64,000 nt of DNA. Source: Psilocybe azurescens (Eukaryota > Basidiomycota > Agaricomycetes > Agaricales > Agrocybaceae). The notes beneath the pieces were generated by a model. The model was not told where the DNA came from. It worked only from the letters and a program-made list of their open reading frames with translations, and did no database searches. A program made the translations under genes and the position numbers. The stretch lies in NCBI GenBank assembly GCA_023853785.1, contig JAJIRX010000782.1, positions 186,001 through 250,000 on the forward strand. Reading direction: 5' to 3'. Of this stretch, positions 21,582 to 32,800 are shown in pieces; position 1 is the stretch's first letter; each line of letters opens with the position of its first letter.

Positions 21582-23770
21582 GATAGCGTCTCCTTCTCAC
21601 GACTTCCATTTCGGGCATTTATTTGTACTGTGTCCTCCCTAGACACTGGGACCGTCTCCAAGAATCGGTCCTGACAAACAGTGATTCCCTCTGTGTCTTC
21701 TGTAACGGTCACCACTGGAAAACCAATTTTGGTGATCCAAGCATCCATAAGCTCAGAGATGTCCAATCTTGTCGCTGCACTAATGCCATCCCAGAGATCC
21801 CGGGTGACGGATGTTTGCAAAGAATTTTTCTTGAGATAAATTGAAACGCCTTTGAGGAATTTTCTGCGCCCAACTAGGTGATCAGTCGTCAATTCTGGTG
21901 GATAGCGAGAAAGGAGTCATTCGCCGCCGTCGTACCTGATGCAGCTTTGTATTACGACAAATTATCGAATGTTTATGAACACGGTCATGATATGCATGAT
22001 AAGCCCCCAGATATTATTACCCAGAGACAGACTGAGTCGGTGGAACTTGCCCGGTTGATATCGTTGGCATCCGAGGAGACTTCAATGGGACGGGAGGAAA
22101 GCTTGGTATCTAGCCTGAGCGCTCGACCGAGGTTCTTGTTGATGAACTCTGTGCCGATGAGCCATTCTGGATGCACTCTGACAACTAGTCAGCTCAAGCT
22201 TCGAGTTAGGACATGCGACGGCATATTCATATATAGAATATCATTTCAGAAAACGACAAAAGGAAAGAGCGTTCGACGTACCGCAGAAGAATGCTTCACT
22301 CATCTAAAAGATTAAAATTTAATTAAAAGAATGGCGACCTTGAAGATTTCTAGTATTGACGCGCAAAACCTAGTTTAAAAAATCAGCAAATATTGAGTGG
22401 TACAGTCCTCCAAGCGGCCTGCCTTCATTAAGATAAACATAGGTCCACTATTCCAGAGTTGTGATATTACCGAACCTTTGCAAAAAGTGTAGGTAAGTGG
22501 TACTACTGTCTGAGAATAAAGTTACATACCACATATATGGAACTTCATGACTCTGAACTGACGCTACCTCCTTCATTGCCAGAAGATCCGAGAGGTCGGG
22601 ATCAATCAACATTGAGCTCAGACACCCTATGATTAATCCCTAAATCTCCATGGCAGCGGTGTCAAAGTCACTTGCCCTTTGAAAGTTAGACGGTGGAGAG
22701 CCACGGGAGTTCAATTCGCTTACCACCAGAGTATCGAGCTTATGAAGCGGATACTCAACGTCGAATAACCTCTCATAGAGCGGTAGCGCAGCTGCCTTGA
22801 CGTCAAGTGCAAACTGTGTCTGGCGGATGAGACCGGGAGTGGCTGGAAAAGCAGGAGACGTCAGATTTGACTTACAACAATCTCACAATACGTAGATGAG
22901 AGGAATTGTCCTCCCGCTCAGATGCATGGTAACTAAGCTTTCTATAAACACGAAAGGCTCGCTTGCAAAGACCACAACGTAGGAGGACATCGGTGGGGAC
23001 GTGTCGAACTTTGTAATCTCCCGCTCCTCATTGCGAGTAGACGCAAGGATATCCTTGAGTTCAGCACACGTGTCGATGCCTTCTTCGACGGGCTCCTCGT
23101 AGAGAGCAGACATGTTGCTCAGGTTGACAGTGCCTACAGGAGAAATCAATGTTACGGTAAACTTCGCTTTCAGAAGAGGCTCGTCCCTGCAAGGAAAAGC
23201 ACGTCTAGCAGCAGTGACCTTCAAAGAAAAGCAAAATGCAAACCTTGGCTGTCAGCTTGTATACGATACTGCCGACGACGTACCTCAAATTGCGTCAGTG
23301 AGTAGTACGTGGCCTTTCCTTCAGTTTCCCAGCGAGCTTGATAGTAGTCTATCGTATTTCCAGTGAGCGTACCGGCAAAATGAATCGTCAATTCTGCTTT
23401 GAAGCCAACTTCAGGCAACTTGTAAGTGAACCGTTCCTGTACTTCATTAATGGAGGAGATAGCAGCGTCTTTCTCGGAAATCCAAGCGTCAGACAGATCT
23501 TGAGAGGTTATATCTGAGTATGATGGGATATACATGCCTAGCAAAGAACACATACGCTTTCCGTAGTTCTAAATTCGCGGAGTGGAGTTCGAGCTTTGAC
23601 GTTTCATCTTTCACTTCCAAGCTTCAAGATAATTTTGAGTCGGCGAATAGTGGGAGAGTACAGACTAAACTATACCTGGTTCTGACAAAACTTTCGAATA
23701 TTAGTTGCTCGAGGTCGGTTTTGACAGTGAGTTCATAATGGAAAGGTTTGACGTAGGTAGATGATGATTT
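21582..23770 (-). pseudogene. M1 aminopeptidase pseudogene, N-terminal and catalytic parts
   Basis: A puromycin-sensitive/AAP1-type zinc aminopeptidase can be followed on the minus strand in the correct order. It runs through YVKPFHYELTVKTDLEQL near 23740, GKATYYSLTQFE, TAARRAFPC[R]DEP where families have W or F, FDTSPPMSSYVV, RQTQFALDVKAAALPLYE, the zinc region near 22560, KLSSRPIEV, then KFLKGVSIYLKK and ITKIGFPVVTVTEDTE. The zinc motif HEVAH reads HEVPY, so a metal-ligand His is lost. The following FGNITTLE is followed by a TAG where Trp is expected, and LSYNKAA reads LS-stop-YKAA. These are substitutions, not run-length indels, so the gene is truly dead. The start codon is not identifiable. 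The rest of the gene continues at 16600-17950. Confidence 0.92.
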
Positions 23771-24266
23771 GTGTTCTGCTTTCCTAATGGATCAACGGGA
23801 AGTTCTGAATGATTGTGTAAGGCTTCTGTTTCGCAGTCGCTTGTCAACCGCTTCGAACTTTCTTATCGATACACAGCTCCAGCACGCTGATACTAGCTGG
23901 TGTCTCGTTAGTCATTCAACAACATTCAAAAGTATTGTTTTCGAAAAAGAATGCACCTTGATCGATTAATTGAATTCACATTCCTCTGGGTTCTGGGCAC
24001 TCGGAGACTCGTGTAAGGCACTTTCCGCAACAAGGCCACGAGGCCAATCCTAATCCTGTAACGATCGCGAATAACATATATTTGGGCTCATTGTTATTTG
24101 CGCAGCTTCCAGCAGGGTAGATTCACTCCGATATCCGACTTTTAGACGCGCAGTAGCGATCCTTCATCGATCGCCTTGTTAATAGGTGAGTATACATGCT
24201 GCGAGGGTTCCTCTATGTAATTCCTATTCATATAACAAAAGGACCTTGTTTCGCACCTTTCACTCT
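23771..24266. other. Intergenic / 5' flank
   Basis: About 500 bases between the decayed aminopeptidase 5' end (-) and the coiled-coil gene (+). It may include an unrecognisable first exon of the aminopeptidase. Confidence 0.4.
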
Positions 24267-25738
24267 ATGGATCAAACAACTCTTGCTCCTGACGAAGGGT
24301 CCTCAAAGGCGAGTATTGTAGAAAAAGAAGGTTTGACTCAGCAGCCCGCGAACGAGAGTGGAAGCGATGGGAAGAACGCTGCAGATGAAGCCATTGGGGT
24401 TACCATAACCGAGGCTGCTCAGCAGCCCGTAGAGCACGTGGGGCCGACAATGAGACGAGGAAACTATGCACTTCAGTCGAACTACGGCTCTCCGCCACTC
24501 CGGGATAACGCTTACAACTTCATCTGGGGAGAAGACACTAATTTCCTCACGGGAGAAGAAACCAAAGTCCCAGCAGCGGGAGGATCCAAGTTTGGATTGG
24601 AAAGATCGAACTCACTGCAGGCCACCCAGAGTTTGACTGGGGAAAAGGCAGGCACTTCGTCAGAACAGGATGCTATCAAGTCTTTGGAAGCCCATCCGCC
24701 CATTGTTACGCAGGATATGCGGACCCTGTTCGCGCAACAGCAACGGGAGATTCGCAATTCTATAGCGAAGCAGAATGAGAAAGGTATACCCCAAACTCGT
24801 GCAGCAGCAGCAGCAAAAGTTACAGCAAAAGACGCACCAGGCCAATCCGCGGCGTTGGATTTGCGGGAATCCATACTCGAGCGACGAGAGCGAGAATTCG
24901 ATCGTAGGGAGCGAGAGATTGACCGTAGGGAACGGGATCTGGAACGTCGTGAACGCGAGCTTGAGCGAAGACAAAGGGAGTTCGAGAATGATAAAGGCCG
25001 ATGGAGTTCAAATGGTCAAAATGTGCCGCACTGGCAAGAAACGATCGAGAGTTTCAAGAACCAAATCAAAGCGGACCTTTTGGCAGAGCGAAAGAAGGCT
25101 ATCGAGCGGGAAGCCTTGTTTGAAGAAAAGGTCATAAAAAGGTGAACAAGATTCTCGAACACGAGAGGCAGCTGTACGACGTGATGAGAATGTCAGAAAA
25201 CGAGGTGAACGAGATGGTGGAAAGTTCTGTTGGATACTTTTTGCACACCGTACGTCCGGAATCTTTATCTTCAGAGATTTCTTTTGTGAAAGTGTCTCAC
25301 ATGGTGGTAGGATGAAGACATCGCCGACCGCGTCCGATTCCAAAGTTTACTTTACCTCACCCAAGAAAGATTGGCCTCTGAAGCGGGGCTAAATCCACCC
25401 TCTGGCTCGGACTCGTTTTCACTGTCTTGGAGACTTGCCCTGGGTCCTTCTGTTGTGACGGATGACCGATACAAGAAAGCCCTGGAACTTCTGAAAGACA
25501 AGGACCTCAACGAAAGCACAAAAAAGTAGTGGAATGTAAGATGGCTATGGAATATGCGGTCGAGTACACATCGCACCTGCGTAAAGAGGGTACAGAAACC
25601 AGCGACCATTCATTCTCATTCGGCAGGATACCACGAAAAGACTACCTTGAGTCTGTGGAACGCCATTCAAACCAAAGCCCTGTCGAATTGGAAGCATTGA
25701 AAGTTTTAGTAGATTTTGTCTCTCCAGAAGTTTAAATT
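24267..25738 (+). CDS. Orphan protein with Arg/Glu-rich coiled coil
   Basis: The start ATG 24267 opens MDQTTLAPDEGSS. The N-terminal half is low-complexity and probably disordered. Residues ~200-240 are a strongly charged heptad-like run (ERREREFDRREREIDRRE and repeats of that unit), predicted as a long coiled coil or single alpha-helix. After the A5 run 25136-25140 the frame must shift by one (..EEKVIKK/VNKILEHERQLYDVM..), then an intron 25255-25313 joins FLHT to DEDIADRVRFQSLL. A second shift at the A6 run 25520-25525 allows ..NESTKK/VVECKMAMEYAVEYTS.. to run to the stop at 25738. Both shifts are single missing A bases. The function is unknown: no catalytic motif is visible, and coiled-coil proteins of this sort are often structural or scaffold proteins. 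It is taken as one gene because both C-terminal frames are compositionally coding. Confidence 0.68.
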
Positions 25739-26165
25739 ACCATCCATTTTTGTCAAATAAGTTTTTTGTAATACAGTATATTACTTGAACCACTTTTGTG
25801 CGACAGAGCAAAATTTGCCTTAGCGCTAATGATGATGGTACGAAGTCGAGAGTACTTGGATGATGACCGAAAGCGGATGGGTCGGCGTCTAAATATTTTC
25901 TCAGAAACTTACACTGGCGGCATTGTTTTGTGACAGTACAAGAATCCTTGCATTCAGGGTCTCGTAATCAGTCAATACTGCGCCGTCCTGGGATCACCGA
26001 AAAATTCATCGACTTCTGGCCGGCTGGCGGAGTTGATTAGATTTTGGATTTCCGCAAACTCTAATTGCTGTAACTGTACAGAACCAATCGCTCGGCGATT
26101 CCCGATAGGCGACACGATCAACACAGTTCAGCAAGCCAGCCCTCGTCGTCGTCGTCGCCAGCAAG
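25739..26165. other. Intergenic / eL42 promoter
   Basis: About 430 bases. A short CGT/GTC microsatellite (about 26143-26159) lies immediately before the eL42 start. Confidence 0.45.
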
Positions 26166-26838
26166 ATGGTCAACATTCCCAAGTTCGTTGCTCTTACTTG
26201 TCGTCGCTGGAGACAATACTGACCGCAGCTTTGCTTGTCCAGAACCCGCAGGACCTGTGAGTACTTCAATATGCGTTTAATTGCATAATTTAAAGGAGCG
26301 TACAATCTGTTAGTCTGCAAGGGCAAAACATGCAAGAAGCACACGTATGTCTCCAACTCCTAAGGCGAAAGCGGCATACTGATGATATTTCTTGACATAT
26401 AGCCCCCATAAGGTGACTCAATACAAGAAGGGCAAGGATTCCCTCTTCGCGCAAGGAAAGCGCCGTTACGATAGGAAGCAGTCAGGATATGGTGGTCAGA
26501 CTAAGCCCGTCTTCCACAAGAAGGTGCGTTTGGACATCTATCTCCCTACCCGTCTTGCTAATCTGTTTCTTTTCCCGCTTGTTAGGCTAAGACCACGAAG
26601 AAGGTCGTCCTGCGATTGGAATGCACCGTCTGCAAGTACAAAATGCAGCTGTCGCTGAAGCGCTGCAAGCAGTGCGTATCATCTATCCAATCACAGCCCT
26701 TCCCATATTCAATATCAATTTCAGCTTCGAACTCGGTGGTGAGAAGAAGACCAAGGGCGCTGCTCTTACTTTCGTATGTCGTCTCATACCTCAGCTTCGA
26801 TTTTTCATTAATGCTGTATCCCCATTCGTGTTTAGTGA
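26166..26838 (+). CDS. rpl42: 60S ribosomal protein eL42 (L44/L36a)
   Basis: Seven exons: 26166-26182, 26243-26256, 26314-26344, 26403-26523, 26586-26671, 26725-26773 and the stop at 26836-26838. They encode exactly 106 residues, the usual family length. [34 protein letters not shown], the zinc-ribbon cysteines of ECTVCKYK and RCKHFELGG all match the family. The protein sits in the large ribosomal subunit near the tRNA E site. Exons 1 and 2 are only 17 and 14 nt, and the last intron (26774-26835) puts the TGA stop alone at the start of the final exon. Such intron density near the start is normal for basidiomycete ribosomal protein genes. The frame is intact. Confidence 0.97.
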
Positions 26839-27468
26839 GCATATCATATCTTACTTGTTGCATTCTTCTACTTCTCTCGTCGGGCCTGCCCAATATGATC
26901 ATATATGTATATGTCTGCCATTGTCGCTAAGCATGCCACAGTAAATCACGCTGTGCACATTCCGATCTACCACAAACTTTTGGAGATTTTAGCTCATCAG
27001 ATTGCTGTGTGCCTGTGCCCCCAGTTTAAAAATATGTCAAAATGCCTTGCGTTTTTCTTCGAGCGTTACGATCGGAACCTTACTAATTGGCACGATAAAA
27101 ATCATAAGCGCGTATGAATCCCCGAACGGAAGCTGTAGTGTGAGTGGAAGGACAATGTATTTGTCTTCAAATGAAGTATTGCGTTCATCAGAACATGTTC
27201 CAGGCTGCCATGGGGTGAGCCCACAAACCTTTATCGTTTACATAACTCGAGACTCACACGGCTGCATCAAGACTAGAATATTCTTCGCAAATGGAAGGTT
27301 CTCTGATATTATGATGCTAATTCTAAAGCAGCTCTGATGATTCCAACACGAGTCACAGATCGGCTTCCTCCAAAGCGGTTTTTAGCCGTATAAGTGTGTT
27401 CTGCCTTGGGAACAGACGCCCACCCATCTTTCCTTTCTACCTCCATCACTGTATCCTTCCATCCAACC
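26839..27468. other. Intergenic region
   Basis: About 630 bases, holding the eL42 3' UTR and the promoter of the next gene. Only small, unsupported open frames are present. Confidence 0.4.
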
Positions 27469-29552
27469 ATGCAGGTTACTTTGGCTGTTCCAGAGACCAA
27501 ACCTGCGAAGTCTGAGCGTATCTCTGTAATCAAAGGTTTGGGTGGCCAGGATGACCACTTCGACCAACTTCAACGGTACTTCATGGAGATGCAGAAGGCC
27601 ACTGTCGAAACCTCGATGCCCCTCGACTTCGTTTCGTTCGCTACTTGTGCCTACTATTTTGGAGTCATCATGATGGAGAGTAATCCACCCGAATCTGAGG
27701 AGTGTGGAGACGAAGATGCGGAGGGAGAGTTAGAGGAAGACACTGAACCTGTCCTGGAGGCAGTTTACCCGGCGTCGTCGGCGCCTACGGTGAGATCGCA
27801 TTGTCTGTCATACTTTGTGCGCCCATGTATTGATCGTGATTTGCTTGATTGTAGTCACCACCGGCGTCAAGCATAGGAAGCCGTTTCTCCATCGTCAGCC
27901 CAGTCAGGGAACAAAGTGAAGAACCGGAGGACGATAAAGTCATATTCGAACGATTTAATCGTCTCTCTGAACAAGATAAGATTCTCAAATGGAGAGAAGC
28001 CTTCATGGCAAAAGTTTCAGAAGCAGGAGATGACGATGACGATCCTGTTGTACCTTCCAGAAATCGCATCGGACTCGAGTCGGACGATGAAGACGTAGAA
28101 CCATCCTACTGTGGGAAGGGTAAAGCGCCTGAACATTCCGGTTCATTCTTAATACCTCATTCCCAAGATAACGTCTCTACACCCACCGCGAGCAGCAGCG
28201 ATGATCCCGAAAGCTTTATCAATTGGCCCGAGGACGCGCCTGCCGACTACGATGGGTACCGAGATCAAGGAGGACCTTCATTCAGCGATCACTATACGCC
28301 TCTTGATCTTTCCACGGATATCTACAGCCCAATTGTGCCTGTTGTAGTGGACAAGGAGTTTGGACGTGAATACCTCAAACCCGAGCAATACACCACCCCT
28401 GCCCGAGAGCTCCCCGAAGTGCCTGCCGATCCCAAATACCAGGCTTTCCTCTATGAGGAAGCCGTCAGGTACAGAGACGAGCTGCGGGCCAAGAGGATTG
28501 CAGAATACGAACGGAAAAAAGCTAGACGTGCTCGGCAGCTTGCTGCACTTCCTATTCAGGCTCATCCCAATACATTGACTGCGCAAAAGAATAAAAGGCC
28601 AATCGGGCTCATCTATCTTTGGAGCTCGCAGACGTTCGATGACACATTGCACGCAGGTGAATACAGCATGGGTTTCTATATCGCCCCCGAGTACAGAAAG
28701 AAAGAGCATCTCGCTGATGCTCTGAACGCTGCGGTCGAGCAGGCTTTCCACGATCAACAGTGCCACCGTTTGCAAGCGATTATCGTCGATCACCATGATA
28801 AGCTTTATACGCTCCAACTTCTTACAGCCTCGTACGTCTGATCATCCGATCTCTTCACATTCCCATGTTAAACATACGTCTTTCTCAACAGTGGGTTTCG
28901 CCACGAAGGGACCCGACGTCGTGCGTTCTTCAGTCCATCCGCACAAGAATGGAAAGACGTCACCTACTTCGCCATGCTTGCGACTGAGTGGGTGTACGAC
29001 AATAATAACACTTCTTCTTCAGTCCGCCTCCGAACCACCTCCCTCTGGGACGAAATCCTCGCCCGCCACCAACGCGAACTCGACGATTTGGTTCAATTAG
29101 AAGAAAGGACAGTCCGACGGAGTAATAGCGTTGAAACGGTCCGCCAAGTACAACCGGTAACAACAGGAGCAAATGCCTCCTTCTCCTTCCATTCTGCAAG
29201 TTCGGATATTCTGAGTAGTACTGCAGACTCAGAGATGTCTGCCTCCATATCTGCGGGCCAGCCTGTCGTTCGGCGCAAGAAATTGGTGCTAGGTGCTGTC
29301 GCTCAAGCAAGGACACAGAGACAGGTCTCGACCTCTTCTGCCAGCGGAAGTGGTGTGATCAGTGGACCACGGCCACCAACGTCTCCGAGCTCGCCGACTT
29401 CGCCCAGCGTCGTTCGTGCTCGGTATGGCGCCGTGCCTGCCTCCCCAACTAAGCCTCGTAAAAGGTCCATCGGCGGGTCGAGCTCCAGTAGCGCCTCCAG
29501 GAACTCGCCCTCTTCTTCTCAGTGGGATTTCCTGGATGACATGGACGTCTGA
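27469..29552 (+). CDS. GNAT-like acetyltransferase-domain protein
   Basis: Three exons (27469-27789, 27855-28831, 28892-29552) join in frame to 652 residues starting MQVTLAVPETKP. The middle region has the look of an N-acetyltransferase fold: a beta-strand pair GLIYLWSSQT..GEYSMGFYI, then the helix APEYRKKEHLADALNAAVEQAF, then RLQAIIVDHHD and LLTASGFRHEGTRRRAFF. The phosphate-loop segment lacks the usual glycine pattern (R-x-x-G-x-G/A), so activity is doubtful. Acidic, disordered N-terminal stretches and a Ser/Pro-rich C-terminus ending WDFLDDMDV flank the domain. By family it would transfer an acetyl group from acetyl-CoA to a protein or small amine; the substrate is unknown. The frame is intact. 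Confidence 0.75.
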
Positions 29553-29896
29553 ATTCCATGATCGCAGCCCGGAAAAAGCAACACGACAAGCGAAGATCTG
29601 TATAATACGTACTTGACTGTCTTTGTTTGTCTATCTGCATTCCATTGTTTGTCCAATTGCTTTCGAATTTGCCTTGTGAAGTGAATCCTATTGTTGTATT
29701 TGTACATCATCTTATCCTGTACCAATATATTTAATTCAATCACATCAAATGTTGATCAGTACAATTCAAGATGATTATTTTGTATTGATTTGAGATACTA
29801 AATTTAAATATTGAACTGAAATGAAGCTATTATACATTGATTTTTTGCCGACTTTCACCATGAAGAAAGTGCGGTCATTTTCGTTCCATCGGCCTT
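29553..29896. other. Convergent 3' region
   Basis: About 340 AT-rich bases between the GNAT-like gene (+) and lys2 (-). No gene seen. Confidence 0.45.
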
Positions 29897-32800
29897 CTAA
29901 ACTCCTGTGCGACCAGCAGCCTTTATGATTCCCGAGTTGGCCAGCGTTGGCAAAGCCTTTTGTGGAGAGGGTAGGGAGGGTGAGGGAAGGAAGCCCGCAC
30001 CGACCAGCCAGGCCAAATACAATCCCATCAGGCTGTCATCGACAGTGGAGGACAGCTGTGCGCCGCCCTGCCGGAGAAGAGCCACGGTGTTGGAGTCGTC
30101 CAATTCGGGTGCCTTGGTGCTGGTTGGCAGATCGTCGAGGACGAAGTGCAGCAGCGGGAAGAGCGCATTGTCTCCGACCTCCATGACGTGCTGCTCGAGC
30201 CTGCGCCGCCAGACGAGGTATTCGCATGACTCCGTGGGGAAGCCGTATTGGACCAGCGACGACAGCATGCCGTTGAATGTGGGCAGTGGGCGAGCTGTCA
30301 CATGGCAGACGGACAGAGGGGCGTCGGGTAATGGTGAGATCGCCGCCAGCGAGGTACAGCGAGCGACGTGATCGACCGGAACCATATTGATGGAGTTGTT
30401 GATGTCAGGAACGAGTCCCAGCTGGACGCATCCCTTGACCATACGCCAGATGAAGTCGTCCGTGTTGGTAACTACATGCAAGGAAGCTATCAGTGTGCTT
30501 GTTCCATGTCAATTGGCAGCTTTTACTCACCAGCAGTACGCGAATCGCCAACCACATAACCTGGACGGACAATATGGCCTCTAAGCCCTCTCTTTCCAGC
30601 CTCAAACAACAGCTTCTCAGACACCCATTTACTCTGGCCGTAACCTGTTTTGAGAGACGATTTGGCGCCTTCGAGGTCATCGCTCTCCGGAACGCCATTA
30701 GAGTTTGACGATCCACGAGCCAACGATTCGGACAGTTGGACATAATGGTCCGTGTCAATAGCAGATGTTGACGAGACGAAGACGAACACCTTTGGTTTTC
30801 CAGTCGATGCCAGATTGATGGCGGTAAGGGTTCCAAGGACGTTTGGTGATCGGAGTTTCTCGTAAGGGAAGACCCAATGAACCTACAGATCGACGATTAG
30901 AAATTCTGATATAATCCATCGCAAACAAGATCCGACTCACGAGAGCCCCATTGTGCAACACCGCATCTGCCTCGTCGGCGACCTTGTTCCAGGTCTCTTG
31001 GCTCAATCCAAAGTTGTCCAAACCGAGATCACCAGTAACGACTTCCAATCTCCCACTGGACACCCACGAATCCGACCACACATTCCTATCGGTCGAGCCT
31101 TCCTTGAGACGTTCGAGACCTTGCTCAACAGTCTTTCCACGAACGAGACAGATCACCTTCTTCACTCTCTCAGCTCGCGAAAGGAGATCGTGCAGAACGA
31201 AGGCGCCCAGGAAGCCAGTAGCTCCGGTAAGGAACACGGTGATGGGGTGATCGCTGAAATCCGCCGGCAGAGGAGGGTACGAAGGCTCGAGTTTCTCAAC
31301 GAGGCTGAGGTAATCCTGGCCATACTCGACATGCGGTGCAGCGGCTGCCGCGTTCTTCTTCGCGTCTGCGGGGCCTGTTGCGTCGCCCGGCGCTGAAGGC
31401 TCCTTGTACGCGAAGCCAAGGTCCGCATTTCGCAGAGCATCTACCGCCTCGACCAGTCCAGAGATCGTGGGCTGTTCGAAGATCAGGCCCAAAGGAGCGT
31501 TGACGACGAAGACCTTGCGGATCTCGAAAATGAGCCTTGTGGCCAAGATGGAATGTCCCCGAGATCGAAGAAGCTTTCGTCGGTCGGGATGGGCTGGGGT
31601 GCGCTCGGCAGGATGGTCGACCAGATCTTCTGCATGGCGATCTCGGTGGTGCTGGCCCCTGGTGCCGAAGGGCCTGCAGTGTACGAAGCCTGAGCAGTAT
31701 CCGGGAAGGGAAGCGCCGGCTTGTCGACTTTGCCGTTGGGGTTCAGAGGCATCTTGTTCAAGGGAACAAACACTGAAAAAGATATGATATCAGTATACGA
31801 TACGTGAGGTTTTAAAGAAAAATAGTGTCATACACGAAGGTATACTGTGCTTGGGGAGTTTCTGCTTGAGGTGCTCGCGGATATCCTTGATCAGACGTCT
31901 GTACTTCTTCATCCCCTTGACCAACCCCTTGCCATCTTCATCATCATCCGGGACATTGCTCGCGTATCCCTCTAGAGCAGATCCTTCCAGTGGAACAAAG
32001 TAACTGACGAGGATCTTTTCCTCGTCCTTGTCTCTGCGAACCAGAGTGACATTCTCTCGCACGAGCGGGTGCTGGCTGAGGTGTGTATCGATCTCTCCGA
32101 GCTCTATGCGGAATCCACGAATCTTGACCTGATCATCCGCCCGCCCCGAGCATTCAACAGTACCGTCCGGAAGATATCGCCCAAGATCGCCAGAGCGATA
32201 CATGCGGTCCCGGATTCCCTTCCAGTGCCGCGATTCGGGGCCAGCAAATCCCTCTTCGGGGTGCAAGATCGTGTCCCTGCGGGGAGGAGCGTTGACGGAG
32301 AACCAATTGTCGACGAACTTCTCGGCACTGGCGTCCTGGTCGAGGTATCCTTCCGCCAGGCCCCCTGAACGAACGTAGATCTCGCCGACCTCGCCAACGG
32401 CACAAGGCACGTTGCGGTCGTTGCGGTTCACCACCAAAAGCTGCACGTCAATCATGCCCTGTCCAGCTGGCATAAGGTCCTTTTGGGTAGCAAGGAACGT
32501 AGAGTCCTGGGAGACTGGGGGTATAGCGAAGTAGGAGACGGCGCGTTGTGTCTCTGTGGTGCCGTACATGTTGATAATGCGAACATTTGCGGCAAGAGCC
32601 TGTAAGCGCAGGCAATCTCGCTTGGTGAGGACATCGCCGACAAAGAACGCGTTGAGGAGGGTGGGAATTTGGCGCGTTGCTTGTGCTGACAACAATTGAC
32701 CCATGGCTGGCGTAAGATGGGTGACAGTGACCTCGCTTTCGGCCATCCACTCTGCCAGTCGTCCGGGGGTGCCAATATCATCCGCAGTCGGGACATGGAG

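Noticed and set aside
24186..24266. N-terminal extension of the coiled-coil protein (MSIHAARVPL..)
   Set aside because: It begins at a non-ATG codon. The first ATG in frame, at 24267, is preferred.
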